Under the pieces are notes generated by a model. The model was given only the letters and a program-made list of their open reading frames with translations, was not told the DNA's origin and ran no database searches. A stretch of DNA of 64,000 nt, from the NCBI RefSeq assembly GCF_025398315.1, contig NZ_JAODOQ010000001.1, positions 2,418,001 through 2,482,000 of the forward strand, given 5' to 3'. Positions 19,028 to 29,539 of the stretch are shown piece after piece. The translations under genes were made by a program, and so were the position numbers. Positions within the stretch are counted from its first letter, which is position 1, and each line of letters begins with the position of its first letter. Source of the DNA: Shewanella phaeophyticola. Lineage in GTDB: Bacteria; Pseudomonadota; Gammaproteobacteria; Enterobacterales; Shewanellaceae.

Positions 19028-19052
19028 TAAATACAGCGAGCAAACAAACATA

Positions 19053-19080
19053 AAAAATGCAGCCCTATGGCTGCATTTTT
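19053..19080. terminator. Terminator of the M23 peptidase gene
   Basis: A 12-bp stem AAAAATGCAGCC / GGCTGCATTTTT with a CTAT loop, A-run and T-run on both sides, 45 bases past the minus-strand stop codon. Confidence 0.85.
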
Positions 19081-19124
19081 ATGAGTATTATTCTATCGAG
19101 TGATTCAATCAAGTATAAGCGAAA

Positions 19125-20399
19125 TCACCCTAAATCCATCATCATCGTACGGCTACGTACTAGCGCCTGAAACTCTTGTAATTGCTTTTTAGGCAACACT
19201 TTAGCCTCAGCAATATTGGCTTTCATTGCATCGACTGGGCGACCATTGACAATGAACTCATAATGTAAATGTGGTCCCGTTGATGCACCGGTATTACCTG
19301 ATAATGCGATAACTTGACCACGAGTCACTCGTTGCCCTTTCTTGACTAAAAACCTCGATAAATGTAAGTAGCGAGTGCGTACTTTGTTGTCATGTTCAAT
19401 CACAATATAATTACCCGCAAACGCATGTTTTGTCACCATAGTGACAACACCGTCTCCTGGCGCAACAACTTTAGTGCCAATAGGTGTAGCAAAATCGGTG
19501 CCGTTATGTGGACGAACACGACCCGTGATTGGGTGTTTACGATTAGGGTTAAAGCGCGAGCTTAAACGGTACTTTTTATTAAGCGGAATACGCTGGAACG
19601 CTGGTGCTAAACTCTGGCCGTTCACATCGTAATAATTACCGTCAACATTTTGAAATGCGGTGACATCACGACGGCCAGTGTTAATACGAATACCTTCAAT
19701 TGAGGTCACGCCCGTTGGCTCACCTTCAACAAATTGATCATTAACCAACACAGAAAAGGTATCGCCGGCACGTAATTCGCGTGAAAAGTTGAGTTTCGAT
19801 TTTAATAAAGATTCGACTTTTTGAATTTCGCCAGCACTTAAACCTGCTTTTTTAGCCGAAACATAAAATGATCCGTTAATCTCACCACCGACAATACGGT
19901 TTTGCCAAATACCATCAATGTGGATGTCGTTTACTTCGAAACTACCATCGTCAAAGCGAGTAAATTCCACTTGATGAGCAGGATTAAAATACAGTTCTAG
20001 CTTTTCAAGTTCGCCGTTGGCATTGTCCCAAAACTGAATACGGTTGCCTGGCAGTAACGTATCTAAAGCTAATACTTCTAAGTCTGCCTCAAGTACTTTG
20101 TACATGGTACGTTGATCGATACCGGCAAGTTCAAACAAATGGCTTAACGTGTCGCCACGTTCAATCACGCGGTTTAAAATAGGCGTCACTGGTTGAGCAA
20201 CAATTGGCGCCTGAGATTGTTGTGCTATTTGCGGTAATAATGAATCGATATCAATAGCGACAGGAATACGTTGAGATGAAAATTCTTGTTGTGTTGGCCA
20301 TAACAAGGCAGCACCAACCACAAACACACTTGCTAGCAATAACTTCTTGTGCAAGTTGGGTAAGTTCAACGAACTTACATCTGGCCTTTGAAAGCCCAT
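19125..20399 (-). CDS. M23 family murein endopeptidase, MepM-like
   Basis: 424 residues from ATG 20399; an in-frame TTG at 20417 with a GGTGG site is an alternative. A single N-terminal membrane anchor (KLLLASVFVVGAALLW) is followed by an OapA/LysM-like segment (VIERGDTLSHLFELAGID) and the C-terminal LytM domain. Zinc ligands sit in PHNGTDF and GPHLHYEF, with the catalytic HLSRF between. The arrangement is that of MepM (YebA), which cleaves meso-DAP to D-Ala crosslinks so that peptidoglycan can expand. Periplasmic, anchored in the inner membrane. Monocistronic. Confidence 0.9.
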   Translation of the reverse strand: MGFQRPDVSSLNLPNLHKKLLLASVFVVGAALLWPTQQEFSSQRIPVAIDIDSLLPQIAQQSQAPIVAQPVTPILNRVIERGDTLSHLFELAGIDQRTMYKVLEADLEVLALDTLLPGNRIQFWDNANGELEKLELYFNPAHQVEFTRFDDGSFEVNDIHIDGIWQNRIVGGEINGSFYVSAKKAGLSAGEIQKVESLLKSKLNFSRELRAGDTFSVLVNDQFVEGEPTGVTSIEGIRINTGRRDVTAFQNVDGNYYDVNGQSLAPAFQRIPLNKKYRLSSRFNPNRKHPITGRVRPHNGTDFATPIGTKVVAPGDGVVTMVTKHAFAGNYIVIEHDNKVRTRYLHLSRFLVKKGQRVTRGQVIALSGNTGASTGPHLHYEFIVNGRPVDAMKANIAEAKVLPKKQLQEFQALVRSRTMMMDLG

Positions 20400-20723
20400 A
20401 ATTTTACTCGTTAGCAATGTCTAATCCACCCTAAAAGATGACGCTTTATATTTATTGTTTTCTTTCACTGCAAATTGTTATTGCGAAATAGGCATAGCAC
20501 GAACTAACTCTATGCCATCACATCGTTTTTATTAAAAATATGCCCCAATATTTGATGCTACGCCGTCCGGTAAAAACCACTTAAAATACCGTTCTTTGCA
20601 CTCAAACTGCATATCAACGCTCTTTTATATCAAATAATAATCATATTACAAATATAAAATGTCATTTAATTCATAATTAATTTGAACTTGATTGCAGCAA
20701 TCACGGGAGTTTGAAGCCGATCG
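20400..20723. other. Intergenic region between mepM-like gene and sbcC
   Basis: 324 bases, strongly AT-rich around 20620-20690. It should include the mepM-like promoter. No repeat, hairpin or small gene recognised. Confidence 0.4.
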
Positions 20724-23700
20724 TTATCCTACAACAGCAAATTCACTTTGTAATTTACTGATACCGAGCCCGTTCATTTTATTCACTTTTACTTGCACAT
20801 TGATCCGCTCTTTCATTGCTTCAATATGACTAATCACCCCGATCATTTTGCCCGATGCATTAAGATTATCGAGTGCATCGAGTGCAGTATCTAAGGTTTG
20901 ACTGTCTAACGTACCAAAGCCTTCATCTAAAAACAGTGAGTCAATGCTCGTTTTATGACTCACAAGGTCAGAAAGCGCTAAGGCAAGGGCTAAACTCACT
21001 AAGAAACTCTCGCCACCTGACAAGGTTCTGGTATCACGCACAGCATCGCCCTGCCATGTATCAAGCACTTGTAGTTCTAACGCATCAGACTCTTTTCGCT
21101 CCAATAAGTACCGCCCTTGCAGGCGCTCTAGTTGTCGGTTAGCTAACGCAACTAAATGGTCCAAAGTAAGCCCTTGAGCAAATTTACGGAACTTATCGCC
21201 CTTTTGTGAACCTATTAACGAATGTAGATAAGCTAAATCATCGTATTCTTGTTGCAGTTGAGCTTGTTCAATTAACAGTTGTTGCTGCCCAGCTCTTTTG
21301 CTGGCGTCTTGTTCTAGTTCGTGACTTAATCGCCACAATGTTTGTTTATGTTGCTGTATTTCAACGTCGAGCGCTTGGTGCTTGTGCGCAATAACCTCAT
21401 GTTGAGTCATATCATATTCATGCTGCTCACCATTGTGAGTCAGCTCAGTTTGCCGTATTAAGGCTTGCTCAACCAAGGTGTTTGCTTTGACAATATCATT
21501 ATCGAGTTGTTGCTTAAGTTGTTGTAGTTTTTCACGCTTTTGTGGTGTCAGTAATGCGGCATTAAACGCTGTTTCATCGGTAAATGGACTCTGTAATAAC
21601 GCATCTTGCCACTGTGTTTGCAGTTGTTGTAACTCTTGCTCTGCATCGGTCTTTTGGCTCATCACACCTTGCTGCTGAACACGTAACGTGGAATGTTTCT
21701 TATCTGCCGCTTGTAATTGCTGCTCTGCAAGTGCCACTTGTTGCTGGGCTTGCTCTAACGTGTGCAGACTTAATTGTTTTTCATCATCGACCACTTTGTC
21801 TGCAAACAGGCTTTTACGCTTAGCTTGTAAGTTTTCAAGTTGGCTTTGTACTTGCTCAACCTGTTGCTGCTGCGCCAAGAGTTGGGTATTAACCTCATCT
21901 GACTGTTGTTGGTTACTGGCGATTTTTTCGCTGGTGATTGTCAGTTGTTGTTGATTGTCGATGGCTTGTTGTTGCGCGTTGGTCCAATCCGTTAACTGTT
22001 GTTGTAATGCCGTTAACCACTGCTTGGCGTCATGGAGAGTGGGGGCACTCAATCCATTGGCGATAATTTGCTTTGATAGCAGATTAACCATGTCAGTTTG
22101 TTGTTGGGTTAAGGTGTCAATTCGCTGCTGCTGTGCCACAGCACTTTGTTTTGTATTTTCAAGTTGTTGAGTTAACAAACCTTGCTGGTTAATCAGTTGG
22201 CTCACGGTTTGCTCAGCTTGAACGCATTGTTGCTGATGTTGATGTAACGTTTTTTGGCATTGGTTGAGCTGAGTAAGCTTTGTGGCTAATTGTTGCTGCT
22301 GTGCTTCGGCGGCGGCAATATAATCATCTAACGCTGCTTGCTGTTGATTATCAAGAATTAAACTCACCGACAAGGCATCAGTTTGCTGCTGCCATTGTTG
22401 CTCAATATTGTGCAATTCTGCTTGTGCTTGATTAAGTTGTGATGTGCTATTGTCAAACTTGACTTGCAGTGCAGTTTGTTGGTTTTTAAGCTCCTCGCCC
22501 TGCTTTTTAATGCTGTCGAGTTCGGTTTGTAATTGCTGCGCCCGCTGTTCAGTGGCAGACACATTAAGCGTCTCATAATGCTCAACTAATGGATGCTCTG
22601 TAGCACCACATAATGCACACGGCTCGCCCGCTTTTAATTTAGCTCGCTCTAAGGTCAAGTTAGCGATTTGCTGCTCTTGCTGCAATAATGTTTGTACATC
22701 TTTCACTTGTTGATTTTTATCGCTCCACTGAGCACGAACTGCTGTTAATGATTGCGCGATAGCGGTTAACTCTTTGTCAAACTGGACTGACTGCTGACTC
22801 AGTTGCTGACATTGCTGTTGCGAGCGGACATATTGAATAAACAGTTGAGTTAATTGATAGCGCCCTGCTTGTTGATCAACACATTGCTGATACTGCGCGC
22901 TGATTTGCGACTCATCTTCACCAGCCAATAAATTGTCCAGAACTTGCTGGCTGCCAGTGTGTTGGGCTGTCGCTTGGGTTAATACCAATTGTGCCTGGGT
23001 CATTTGTGGGCTCAATTGGTTTAAAGATGCCTGAGTTTGCTCAGTATTGAGTTGATGCTGCTTAGATTGCTGTTCAAGTTGTGCCAATTGCTCAGTTAAT
23101 TGCTGAACTTGGGCATATTGCGATTGCCACGCGCCGAAGGCTTTAGCGATATCCTGACCTTGTGGCAATGCATTGAGTTGCTGTTCAATTTGCTGTTTGG
23201 CAGTGTTAAGCGATTGATGCTGGTTTAGCAGTTGTTGTTGCTGTTGCTGTGATTTTTGTTGTTGTGACTGCGTTTGTTTAAAACTTGATGACACTTGCGA
23301 TAGTTGATAATTGACCTGATGAATCTGTTGATCAAGTGGCAATACTTGTTGCTCAATTAAGGTCAATAAGGCTTTATGCGCTTGGGTAACTTGCTCAAGC
23401 TGTTGTTGATGTTGACCATGTTGTTGCTGATGAGTCTGTAACTCAGATTGTGCCATCTGCGCCAGTTCATCAAGCTGAGTCATTTGCGCGGCCAAGGCTG
23501 TGACTTTTTGCTGTGCTTTTTGTTGTTGCTCAAACAAGGGGGCAATGAGCTGAGCGGGCTCACTGTGCGCCAATTGTGTCAGTTCAGAGTCATGTTGTTG
23601 CTGGCGTTCAAGCGCTTGCTGTTGCTGCTCATTAGCATTGCTTAACGCTGTTTGAGTTTGTTGGACATTATCCGCCCAGGTTAAATACCCTGTTAATTGG

Positions 23701-24420
23701 GTTAACTGTTGCTGCTGGGATTTCAAGGTTAGATTGAGTTGCTCAATGTGTTGTTGCTGCGCTTCACGTTGCTCATCATCGAGTAATTCAACACTGCCAA
23801 GCTTGGCTTCTAACACCTTTAAATTGGTTTTAGCTTCACTAAAGTGTTGGTGCACTCGTGCTGAAATTAAGCCATAAATTTCAGTGCCGGTCAGCTCTTC
23901 TAATAATTCGGCTCGGTCATTGGCATCGGCATTTAAAAAAGCGGCAAACTGCCCTTGAGATAACATCATCGACTTAGTAAAACGGGCAAAATCTAGGCCG
24001 GTAATTTGTTCGACTAATTCGGTTTTACGTTTAATTTGACTGGCAAGAATTTTACCGTCGCGTAATAATGCCAACTCCACTTGCGCATCCTGCAAATTGC
24101 CGTCGGCTTTATCCCGTGAGCGGCGCTGACTCCAAAAGGCGCGATAAGCGACGCCTTTTACTTCAAACTCCACTTCGGCTAAACACTCTGCAGTGCCGCG
24201 AGTCATGAGCTCGTTGGTGGTTTTTGAAATGTTATTTAATCTCGGCGTGCGATGATACAGCGCTAAACAGATGGCATCTAAAATAGTGGTTTTACCTGAA
24301 CCTGTTGTAGCCAGTAATGGCAAACAGGCCGTTTTCAGCAAATGGCGATTGGGTAAAATCAATTTTCCACTCATTTTTAAGTGAGTTAATGTTTTTAAAA
24401 CGCAGGCTTAAAATCTTCAT
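20724..24420 (-). CDS. sbcC: Exonuclease SbcC, large ATPase subunit of SbcCD (frameshifted near N terminus)
   Basis: About 1231 residues when bridged. SbcCD is an SMC-like ATP-dependent nuclease that opens DNA hairpins and cleans blocked ends. The true start is ATG 24420, overlapping the sbcD stop as ATGA, and reads [18 protein letters not shown] onward to FAITG. The frame then shifts +1 at 24305-24313 and resumes at the Walker A block [19 protein letters not shown]. coli has ITGPTG at this point. The central coiled coil is extremely Gln-rich and holds the zinc hook CALC (about 22608-22619). C-terminal signature [19 protein letters not shown] and Walker [13 protein letters not shown] are intact. 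Confidence 0.93.
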
Positions 24421-25760
24421 CCTTGGTCACCTTCTTGCGCGTTATCCAGTTGTTTATTTTCCGTTATTGTTGGGCTGTTTGCCTCTTGCAGCACATGGCT
24501 TGCTGCAGTTTCCTGATGATTACGCTCAGCTTCAACCTCGGCGACCACTTGTTCAAAGCATTGGTTAATCCTACTGAGCTGTGCTTGTTGTGCTGCTGTG
24601 TCAAATTGCTCCTGAGCTAAACGGCGAGCAAACACCTGGCTGACACTCAGCTCTGATAGGGTTTCGTTGTCCAGTTGTTTGATGTGCTGCTGACGTTGAC
24701 TTCGAGCTCGTTTTAGTTGTAGTACTTCGACAGCTTTGTCTTGAGTTAAATCAGCAATTCGCGATTGTAAGTCAGATAAATAATCTTGCTGCGACACTTC
24801 AATGCTTAACCAGGTTGTTTGTTCGGCGTTGTGTTTGTCATCAAAAGCTCTCAGTTGTTGTTCAATGCTGGCTAAATCGCCTTTTAATACTTGCATGGGC
24901 TGAAACAGCGGCACCATAAGTGGCGTGACAGAATTGAGTTTTCCTTCAGTAAATTCGACTAAAAACACTGATTTATTCGTTTCATGTTGGCTTGATAACT
25001 CATCGAAACTCAAAGGGATGGGTGAGCCGCTGTAACGAATATGTTCAGACTTAGCCACCACTTGTGGGCGGTGAATATGCCCAAGGGCAATGTAATCAGC
25101 TGGCGGGAATTGCGCCGCATTAAAGGCATCTAAACTGCCAATGTAAATATCACGCACCGACTCTGATGTACTGGCGCCTACTGTGGTTAAATGTCCGGTT
25201 GCGACGATGGCTACGGGGCTAGGTAATGTGGCATTTAACGCACAAGCTTGCTCAAAACAGCTCTGGTATAAATCGCTTATGGCTTCGCCTAACTTACGTT
25301 GCTTATCTCCCGACGATTCTCCTGATTCGCTCAGTACCATATCTCTTGGTCGCAAATAAGGCAGCCCACACAAAATAGCGCACACCTCACCTTGACGATT
25401 TTTGAATGGCATAACGTGTTCGTTAACACTCTCAAATGCGCCAGGAATTACGGTGGTATTCAGGCAAGCCAAAAGATGTCTTGATTCGTTAAGGGTTGAG
25501 ACGGAATCATGGTTGCCGCCTAAAATAATCAACTGGCAGCCGCTTTGTTGAATTTGCACCACAAATTGATTATATAAGGCACGCGCATAGCTTGGTGGAG
25601 TGCCGGTATCGAAAATATCGCCAGCGACAATCAGTGCATCGACTTGATGCTGTTCAATTTGGCTTAGCAACCAGTGCATAAAGGCCTGATGTTCGGCCGC
25701 GCGGCTCTTGCCGTAAAAATATTGACCTAAATGCCAATCAGATGTGTGAATAATGCGCAT
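24417..25760 (-). CDS. sbcD: Exonuclease SbcD, nuclease subunit of SbcCD
   Basis: 447 residues, complete; longer than E. coli SbcD (400) by a C-terminal extension rich in Gln, Glu and Asn. Mre11-type phosphoesterase metal motifs in order: HTSDWHLG (Asp8, His10), VAGDIFDTG, LGGNHDSVS, ATGHLT and LGHIHRPQ. It forms the nuclease of the SbcCD complex. Its TGA overlaps the sbcC ATG by four bases, so the two subunits are translationally coupled. Cytoplasmic. Confidence 0.96.
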   Translation of the reverse strand: MRIIHTSDWHLGQYFYGKSRAAEHQAFMHWLLSQIEQHQVDALIVAGDIFDTGTPPSYARALYNQFVVQIQQSGCQLIILGGNHDSVSTLNESRHLLACLNTTVIPGAFESVNEHVMPFKNRQGEVCAILCGLPYLRPRDMVLSESGESSGDKQRKLGEAISDLYQSCFEQACALNATLPSPVAIVATGHLTTVGASTSESVRDIYIGSLDAFNAAQFPPADYIALGHIHRPQVVAKSEHIRYSGSPIPLSFDELSSQHETNKSVFLVEFTEGKLNSVTPLMVPLFQPMQVLKGDLASIEQQLRAFDDKHNAEQTTWLSIEVSQQDYLSDLQSRIADLTQDKAVEVLQLKRARSQRQQHIKQLDNETLSELSVSQVFARRLAQEQFDTAAQQAQLSRINQCFEQVVAEVEAERNHQETAASHVLQEANSPTITENKQLDNAQEGDQG

Positions 25761-25840
25761 AACATCCCTTTAATTCTAAGTATTACCCACCGCCAAGGCT
25801 ATTGGCGGGTTTAGTCATAAATACCGTCACATGATCATAC

Positions 25841-26601
25841 TTACATATATTGCGACCATAATAATTTGAGGCTCATGCCAAATGACATCACGACCACCAA
25901 AGGCTTAATGATTTTAACACCTTTAGTCACCACTAAACGTGAACCCAATGTGGCACCAATAGATTGTCCCACCAGCATAATTAATCCTAAAACCACCACT
26001 ACCTGACCACCAATTAAAAAGAAAATCAGTGAGGCGATGTTGGTCGCAAAATTAAGTAACTTGGCATGCGCTGTGGCTTTGGCTAAACCAAATCCAGCCA
26101 GCGACACAAAAGCCAATGCAAAAAAGCTCCCAGTACCGGACCAAAAAATCCATCATACAACCCAACGCCTAACGCAGCAGTAAAAGCAAACACACTTGGG
26201 GTTAACACTTGTTGGCGATCATCTTCACTGATCTTTTTCGACAATAAAAAGTAACAACCAATCGCTAAAATTAAAAATGGTAAGACTAACTCAAGTAATT
26301 CAGCGTCAATCATCTGCACAAAAATGGTACCTATTGCCGCGCCAATAAAAGCGCACATCAGTGACAACTTCATACTGCGTAAATCCACCATGCCTTTGCG
26401 AACAAAGTACAAACTGGCAAAAAAACTGCCACCACAGGCTTGAAGTTTATTAGTACCGAGCGCTGCTGCAGGAGGTAAGCCAGCCCACATTAATGCCGGA
26501 ATGGTCAAAAGGCCACCACCGCCGGCTATTGAATCAATAAATCCGGCAAGCAAAGCGACAATAAATAAAATCAACGCGAGTTGGAGTGTGAGTTCAAACA
26601 T
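25841..26601 (-). CDS. yfcA: TauE/SafE (TSUP) family permease, YfcA-like (frameshifted)
   Basis: About 253 residues from ATG 26601. Eight hydrophobic helices. N-terminal signature AGFIDSIAGGGGLLTIPALM and GTNKLQACGGSFFAS, then GLYDGFFGP. The frame changes by -1 at 26135-26142 and continues FVSLAGFGLAKATAHAKLLNF and a second Q-rich signature LMLVGQSIGATLGSRLV. In relatives the junction reads FFGPGTGSFFA, so the lesion is in the Gly-Pro-Gly codons. TSUP proteins export sulfite, sulfoacetate or other small organosulfur anions; substrate here unknown. Inner membrane. Confidence 0.88.
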
Positions 26602-26803
26602 GAAGGTTCTCGTAAATAGCGACAAACGTGAGTCAGAAATGACAAGGCGTTATTAGACAATCTTTAACGACAAAATACAAAGCGTTATTTATTCATGCTT
26701 ACTGAATTAGGGAGTAATCTGCCATTCACTCTCGCCATGATTGCGGTTTGTATACGCATTGGTATAGTGATCAGCTTAGTGAATATTTACCTAAAGGTTT
26801 TTT

Positions 26804-27480
26804 ATGATAGTGATTACTGGCGCCAGCAGCAGCCTAGGTGCAGCCCTTACCCAACAATATGCAGCGGACGAATGCCAACTGCTCATTAGCGGTCGCAGCG
26901 AGCAAAAATTAGCCGCCGTTTGGGCTAAGCTCTGTCCAACCCAACAAGCCAATGTTTCTCTACATGCTGCTGATTTATGTGTTTCTGAAGAGGTAAGTCA
27001 ATTATTTTCTCAGTTACCTTCGCCGCCAGCCACGGTTATTCATTGTGCTGGCAGTGGCTATTTTGGCTGATTGAACAACAAGACCCACAAGCTATAAACC
27101 AGCTTATCCACAATAATCTGACCTCAAGTATTTTGGTGTTACGCGAACTGGTGAGCCGTTATCGCGATCAAAAAGTCAATGTGGTGGTGGTCATGTCTAC
27201 TGCAGCTCTTGCCGGAAAAGCACATGAGTCGACTTACTGTGCGGTAAAGTGGGCAGTGAAAGGCTTAATTGAATCGTTAAGGTTAGAACTAAAAGGCAGC
27301 CCAATGAAGTTGATTGCAGCTTACCCTGGCGGAATGGCAACCGACTTTTGGTCTACTAGCGGTAAAGACATCGACACTTCAAGTTTTATGACAGCTGATG
27401 AAGCTGCGCTGATGCTAAAAAATGCCTTGCTGGCAACGCAGCATGGCTATATTTCTGATTTAACCATAAACCGTAGCTAA
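26804..27480 (+). CDS. Short-chain dehydrogenase/reductase (frameshifted)
   Basis: About 225 residues when bridged. Rossmann NAD(P) motif TGASSSLGAAL at the N terminus, then VIHCAGSGYFG. The frame changes by -1 at 27061-27070 and resumes LIEQQDPQAINQLIHNNL, the catalytic Ser in VVVMSTAAL and Tyr-Lys in YCAVKWAVKG, followed by AAYPGGMATDF. The junction in relatives is often GYFGP. All catalytic residues are present across the two frames. Substrate unknown. AGG ribosome site precedes ATG 26804. Confidence 0.86.
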
Positions 27481-27604
27481 CTAAAGCTGTAATGTTAACT
27501 TTATTGGCATTTACTTATCATTATTTCAGGTTGATTGGACATATATGATACCAATATGAGCTTTAATATTGTACTTAACACTTACAAATTAGCAGGTTAC
27601 TTCA

Positions 27605-27805
27605 ATGAATGAAAAAGTCATTTTAATCATAGTGTCCCTAGCGATGGTGCTGTGCTTATCCGCTTGCGCAGAATTAAAACAGACTGGCAGAGAAATAGGC
27701 CACACGACCCAAAAGGTCACGACTGCAATTGGTCATGGAACTCGCGACACGGTAAAAGCCATTGGTCGAGAAACCAAAGAAGTCGTTGAAGAAATCAAAG
27801 AGTAA
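27605..27805 (+). CDS. Small lipoprotein, entericidin-like
   Basis: 66 residues. A lipoprotein signal MNEKVILIIVSLAMVLCL is followed by the lipobox LSAC, then a short charged, Gly/Thr/Lys-rich tail with heptad-like repeats (IGHTTQKV, IGHGTRDTV, IGRETKEV). The layout resembles entericidin-like lipoproteins, though the tail is longer. Role unknown. A strong terminator follows. Monocistronic. Confidence 0.72.
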   Translation: MNEKVILIIVSLAMVLCLSACAELKQTGREIGHTTQKVTTAIGHGTRDTVKAIGRETKEVVEEIKE

Positions 27806-27826
27806 CCCATTAATTTTTTTAACAAT

Positions 27827-27861
27827 AAAAAGCCGTTAATGCTGAACATTAACGGCTTTTT
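27827..27861 (+). terminator. Rho-independent terminator after small lipoprotein gene
   Basis: A perfect 15-bp stem AAAAAGCCGTTAATG / CATTAACGGCTTTTT with a CTGAA loop. Confidence 0.92.
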
Positions 27862-27902
27862 GCTATTCATTGAATAAATGATTTTATACCCATCAGGATA
27901 AA

Positions 27903-28029
27903 TAAGTGATCAGAGATTGCGTAGGAAAAATCGCTTAGAATAAGGCAGAAATTGCAGCGAGCTAGTTGTTCTACCTGCAAAATTTCTAACAACGTTATAA
28001 GCGATGTTAGCCAGTAAGAATGATCACAT
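27903..28029. repeat. Long imperfect hairpin element downstream of rraB
   Basis: Three nested arm pairs in order: GTGATCA (27906) with TGATCAC (28021), AATCGCTTA (27929) with TAAGCGAT (27998), and AGAAATTGCAG (27947) with CTGCAAAATTTCT (27975). A smaller hairpin AAGAATG-ATCA-CATTCTT sits at the right end. It begins about 17 bases past the rraB stop. It looks like an intergenic repeat rather than a simple terminator. Confidence 0.6.
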
Positions 28030-28045
28030 TCTTGGCTGATTGGTT

Positions 28046-28435
28046 TTAGTGGTGGCAATGCTCACTGCATTGGTGATCGTCATCGTCAGCAAACTCATCG
28101 TCACCATGTTGATGCTGCATTACGCCCCAACCATCAGAAATACCGTCAAACTCTTGTGCAAAGTTATTTAACTCTGTTTCTTTGGCAACAAGTGCATCAT
28201 ATTCTGGCACCATTTGTAGGCAAACAATCACTTCCCACTTGGTACTTTCTTCGTCAAAATTAAGCTCTAATTCGCCTTGTAATTCAGTTTGCGTTAACGC
28301 TTCCATCGCGGATTCAGCATCACGCTGATCGTCAAACACCAAGAAGAAGTCCACTTCAAGAGGCTGAGTTAAATCAATACCGGCGTCTGCCATTGCTGCC
28401 AGCATTTGGCCATTATCATCATCTGGAAATTGCAT
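28046..28435 (-). CDS. rraB: RraB family protein (ribonuclease E inhibitor-like)
   Basis: 129 residues. Family pattern: FPDDDNGQMLAAMADAGIDL, EVDFFLVFDDQRDAESAM, and FAQEFDGISDGWGVM. The C terminus is acidic then His-rich (DDDDHQCSEHCHH), possibly metal-binding. RraB modulates RNase E by binding its scaffold region; assignment to the family is firm, the partner here is inferred. An AAGGAC ribosome site precedes ATG 28435. Twelve bases downstream of ybcJ, likely the same transcript. Confidence 0.85.
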   Translation of the reverse strand: MQFPDDDNGQMLAAMADAGIDLTQPLEVDFFLVFDDQRDAESAMEALTQTELQGELELNFDEESTKWEVIVCLQMVPEYDALVAKETELNNFAQEFDGISDGWGVMQHQHGDDEFADDDDHQCSEHCHH

Positions 28436-28447
28436 GTATTTGTCCTT

Positions 28448-28681
28448 TTATTGCGCCGCAACTATTTCAATATTTGCACCGTTAAATGAAATAACATCGC
28501 CAACCACACACTTTTTACGTTTACGGGTGTCAATCTCACCATTGACGGTTACTTGACCTTCAGTAATAACATGCTTGGCATCGCCACCGCCATTTACTAG
28601 GCCTTGTACTTTTAACACTTTGTACAGTTCTACGTATTCATCACCTGGAAGTAATGCAAACGCTTGAGTTTGAGTCGTCAC
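28448..28681 (-). CDS. ybcJ: S4-domain RNA-binding protein YbcJ
   Basis: 77 residues starting at GTG 28681 with AAAAGG upstream. A single S4 fold: YVELYKVLKVQGLVNGGGDA followed by ITEGQVTVNGEIDTRKRKK and VVGDVISFNG. Length and sequence match E. coli YbcJ, a small putative RNA-binding protein. Likely first gene of a pair with rraB. Confidence 0.9.
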   Translation of the reverse strand: MTTQTQAFALLPGDEYVELYKVLKVQGLVNGGGDAKHVITEGQVTVNGEIDTRKRKKCVVGDVISFNGANIEIVAAQ

Positions 28682-28731
28682 AATAATTGCCTTTTATTCA
28701 AAATATGCCGGCTATTATAGCCTATGCAAGT

Positions 28732-29539
28732 TTAGCAAGCATCAAGCATTTTAAGCGGATTAGGTTGACGATACTCATAGCCTAAATGGCGACAAATTAA
28801 CTGACCATCAATCACTTTACTGGGCTGTTTTTGTTGGTTAAATTCTGGAGGCGTTAGGCCAAGATGTTCAGCGGCTTTAACATAAAACTCGCCGCGAGTA
28901 GGATGAACAGGCGCGGCCAGATTATAAATCGGTAAGGTGTTAGGGTTCGATAAAATCAAGCTAACAGCAGCAATGCAATCTTCTAAGTGCACCAAATTGA
29001 CCGCCACATTCGCGCCGCTCACATCGGTTTTACCCGCAAAAAAGCGACCAGGATGACGCTTAGAGTACAATTAAGCCTGAAAATCGCACAATACAACTAT
29101 TGGGCATTGCTGCAAACATGGCTTCCGCTTGTAACAATGTGGTGCTGGCATCACTAAATGCGCTGGCATCAGCTTCGGTTACGGTTTGATCAGCAGAGGG
29201 ATACACTCCCGTTGTGCTGATAAAAATTATCTTTTGATACGGCCGCGTTCCCATTAATGATTTAAGTTCAGTTAAATAGGTAATGTAATCAGAATCGCCG
29301 CGACGAAGCCTAGGAGGAATATTAATCACAATGGCGTCGGCATCAAATAGCGAAGAGCTTTTGACGTCATCGCTAACATTGGCTAAATCTAGCTGGTAGG
29401 GTTTGATGCCCAATTGCGGCAACGAGACTAAATCATCGACTTGGCGTTTAGATGCTTTAACTTGAAAACCCTGGCTTATAAGGTATTTCGCCAAAGGAAG
29501 ACCGAACCAGCCACATCCAATAAGTGTTATTGTTTTCAT
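28732..29539 (-). CDS. NAD(P)-binding epimerase-like protein, YeeZ family (frameshifted)
   Basis: About 268 residues when bridged. Rossmann start ITLIGCGWFGLPLAKYL, then IVINIPPRLRRGDSDYITYL, IIFISTTGVYPSADQTVTE and VRFSGL. The frame changes by +1 at 29060-29071 and continues KRHPGRFFAGKTDVSGANV, LVHLEDCIAAV and YNLAAPVHPTRGEFY. In relatives the junction reads GLxGPxRHPGRF. The ATG at 29539 overlaps the stop of the HD-GYP gene by four bases (ATGA), implying coupling. Function of YeeZ-type proteins is not known. Confidence 0.83.

Noticed and set aside
20873..24568. Many open frames on the plus strand opposite sbcC and sbcD
   Set aside because: They are shadows of the Gln-rich coding sequence (CAG/CAA read in reverse gives Cys/Leu-rich frames) and have no ribosome sites or family matches.
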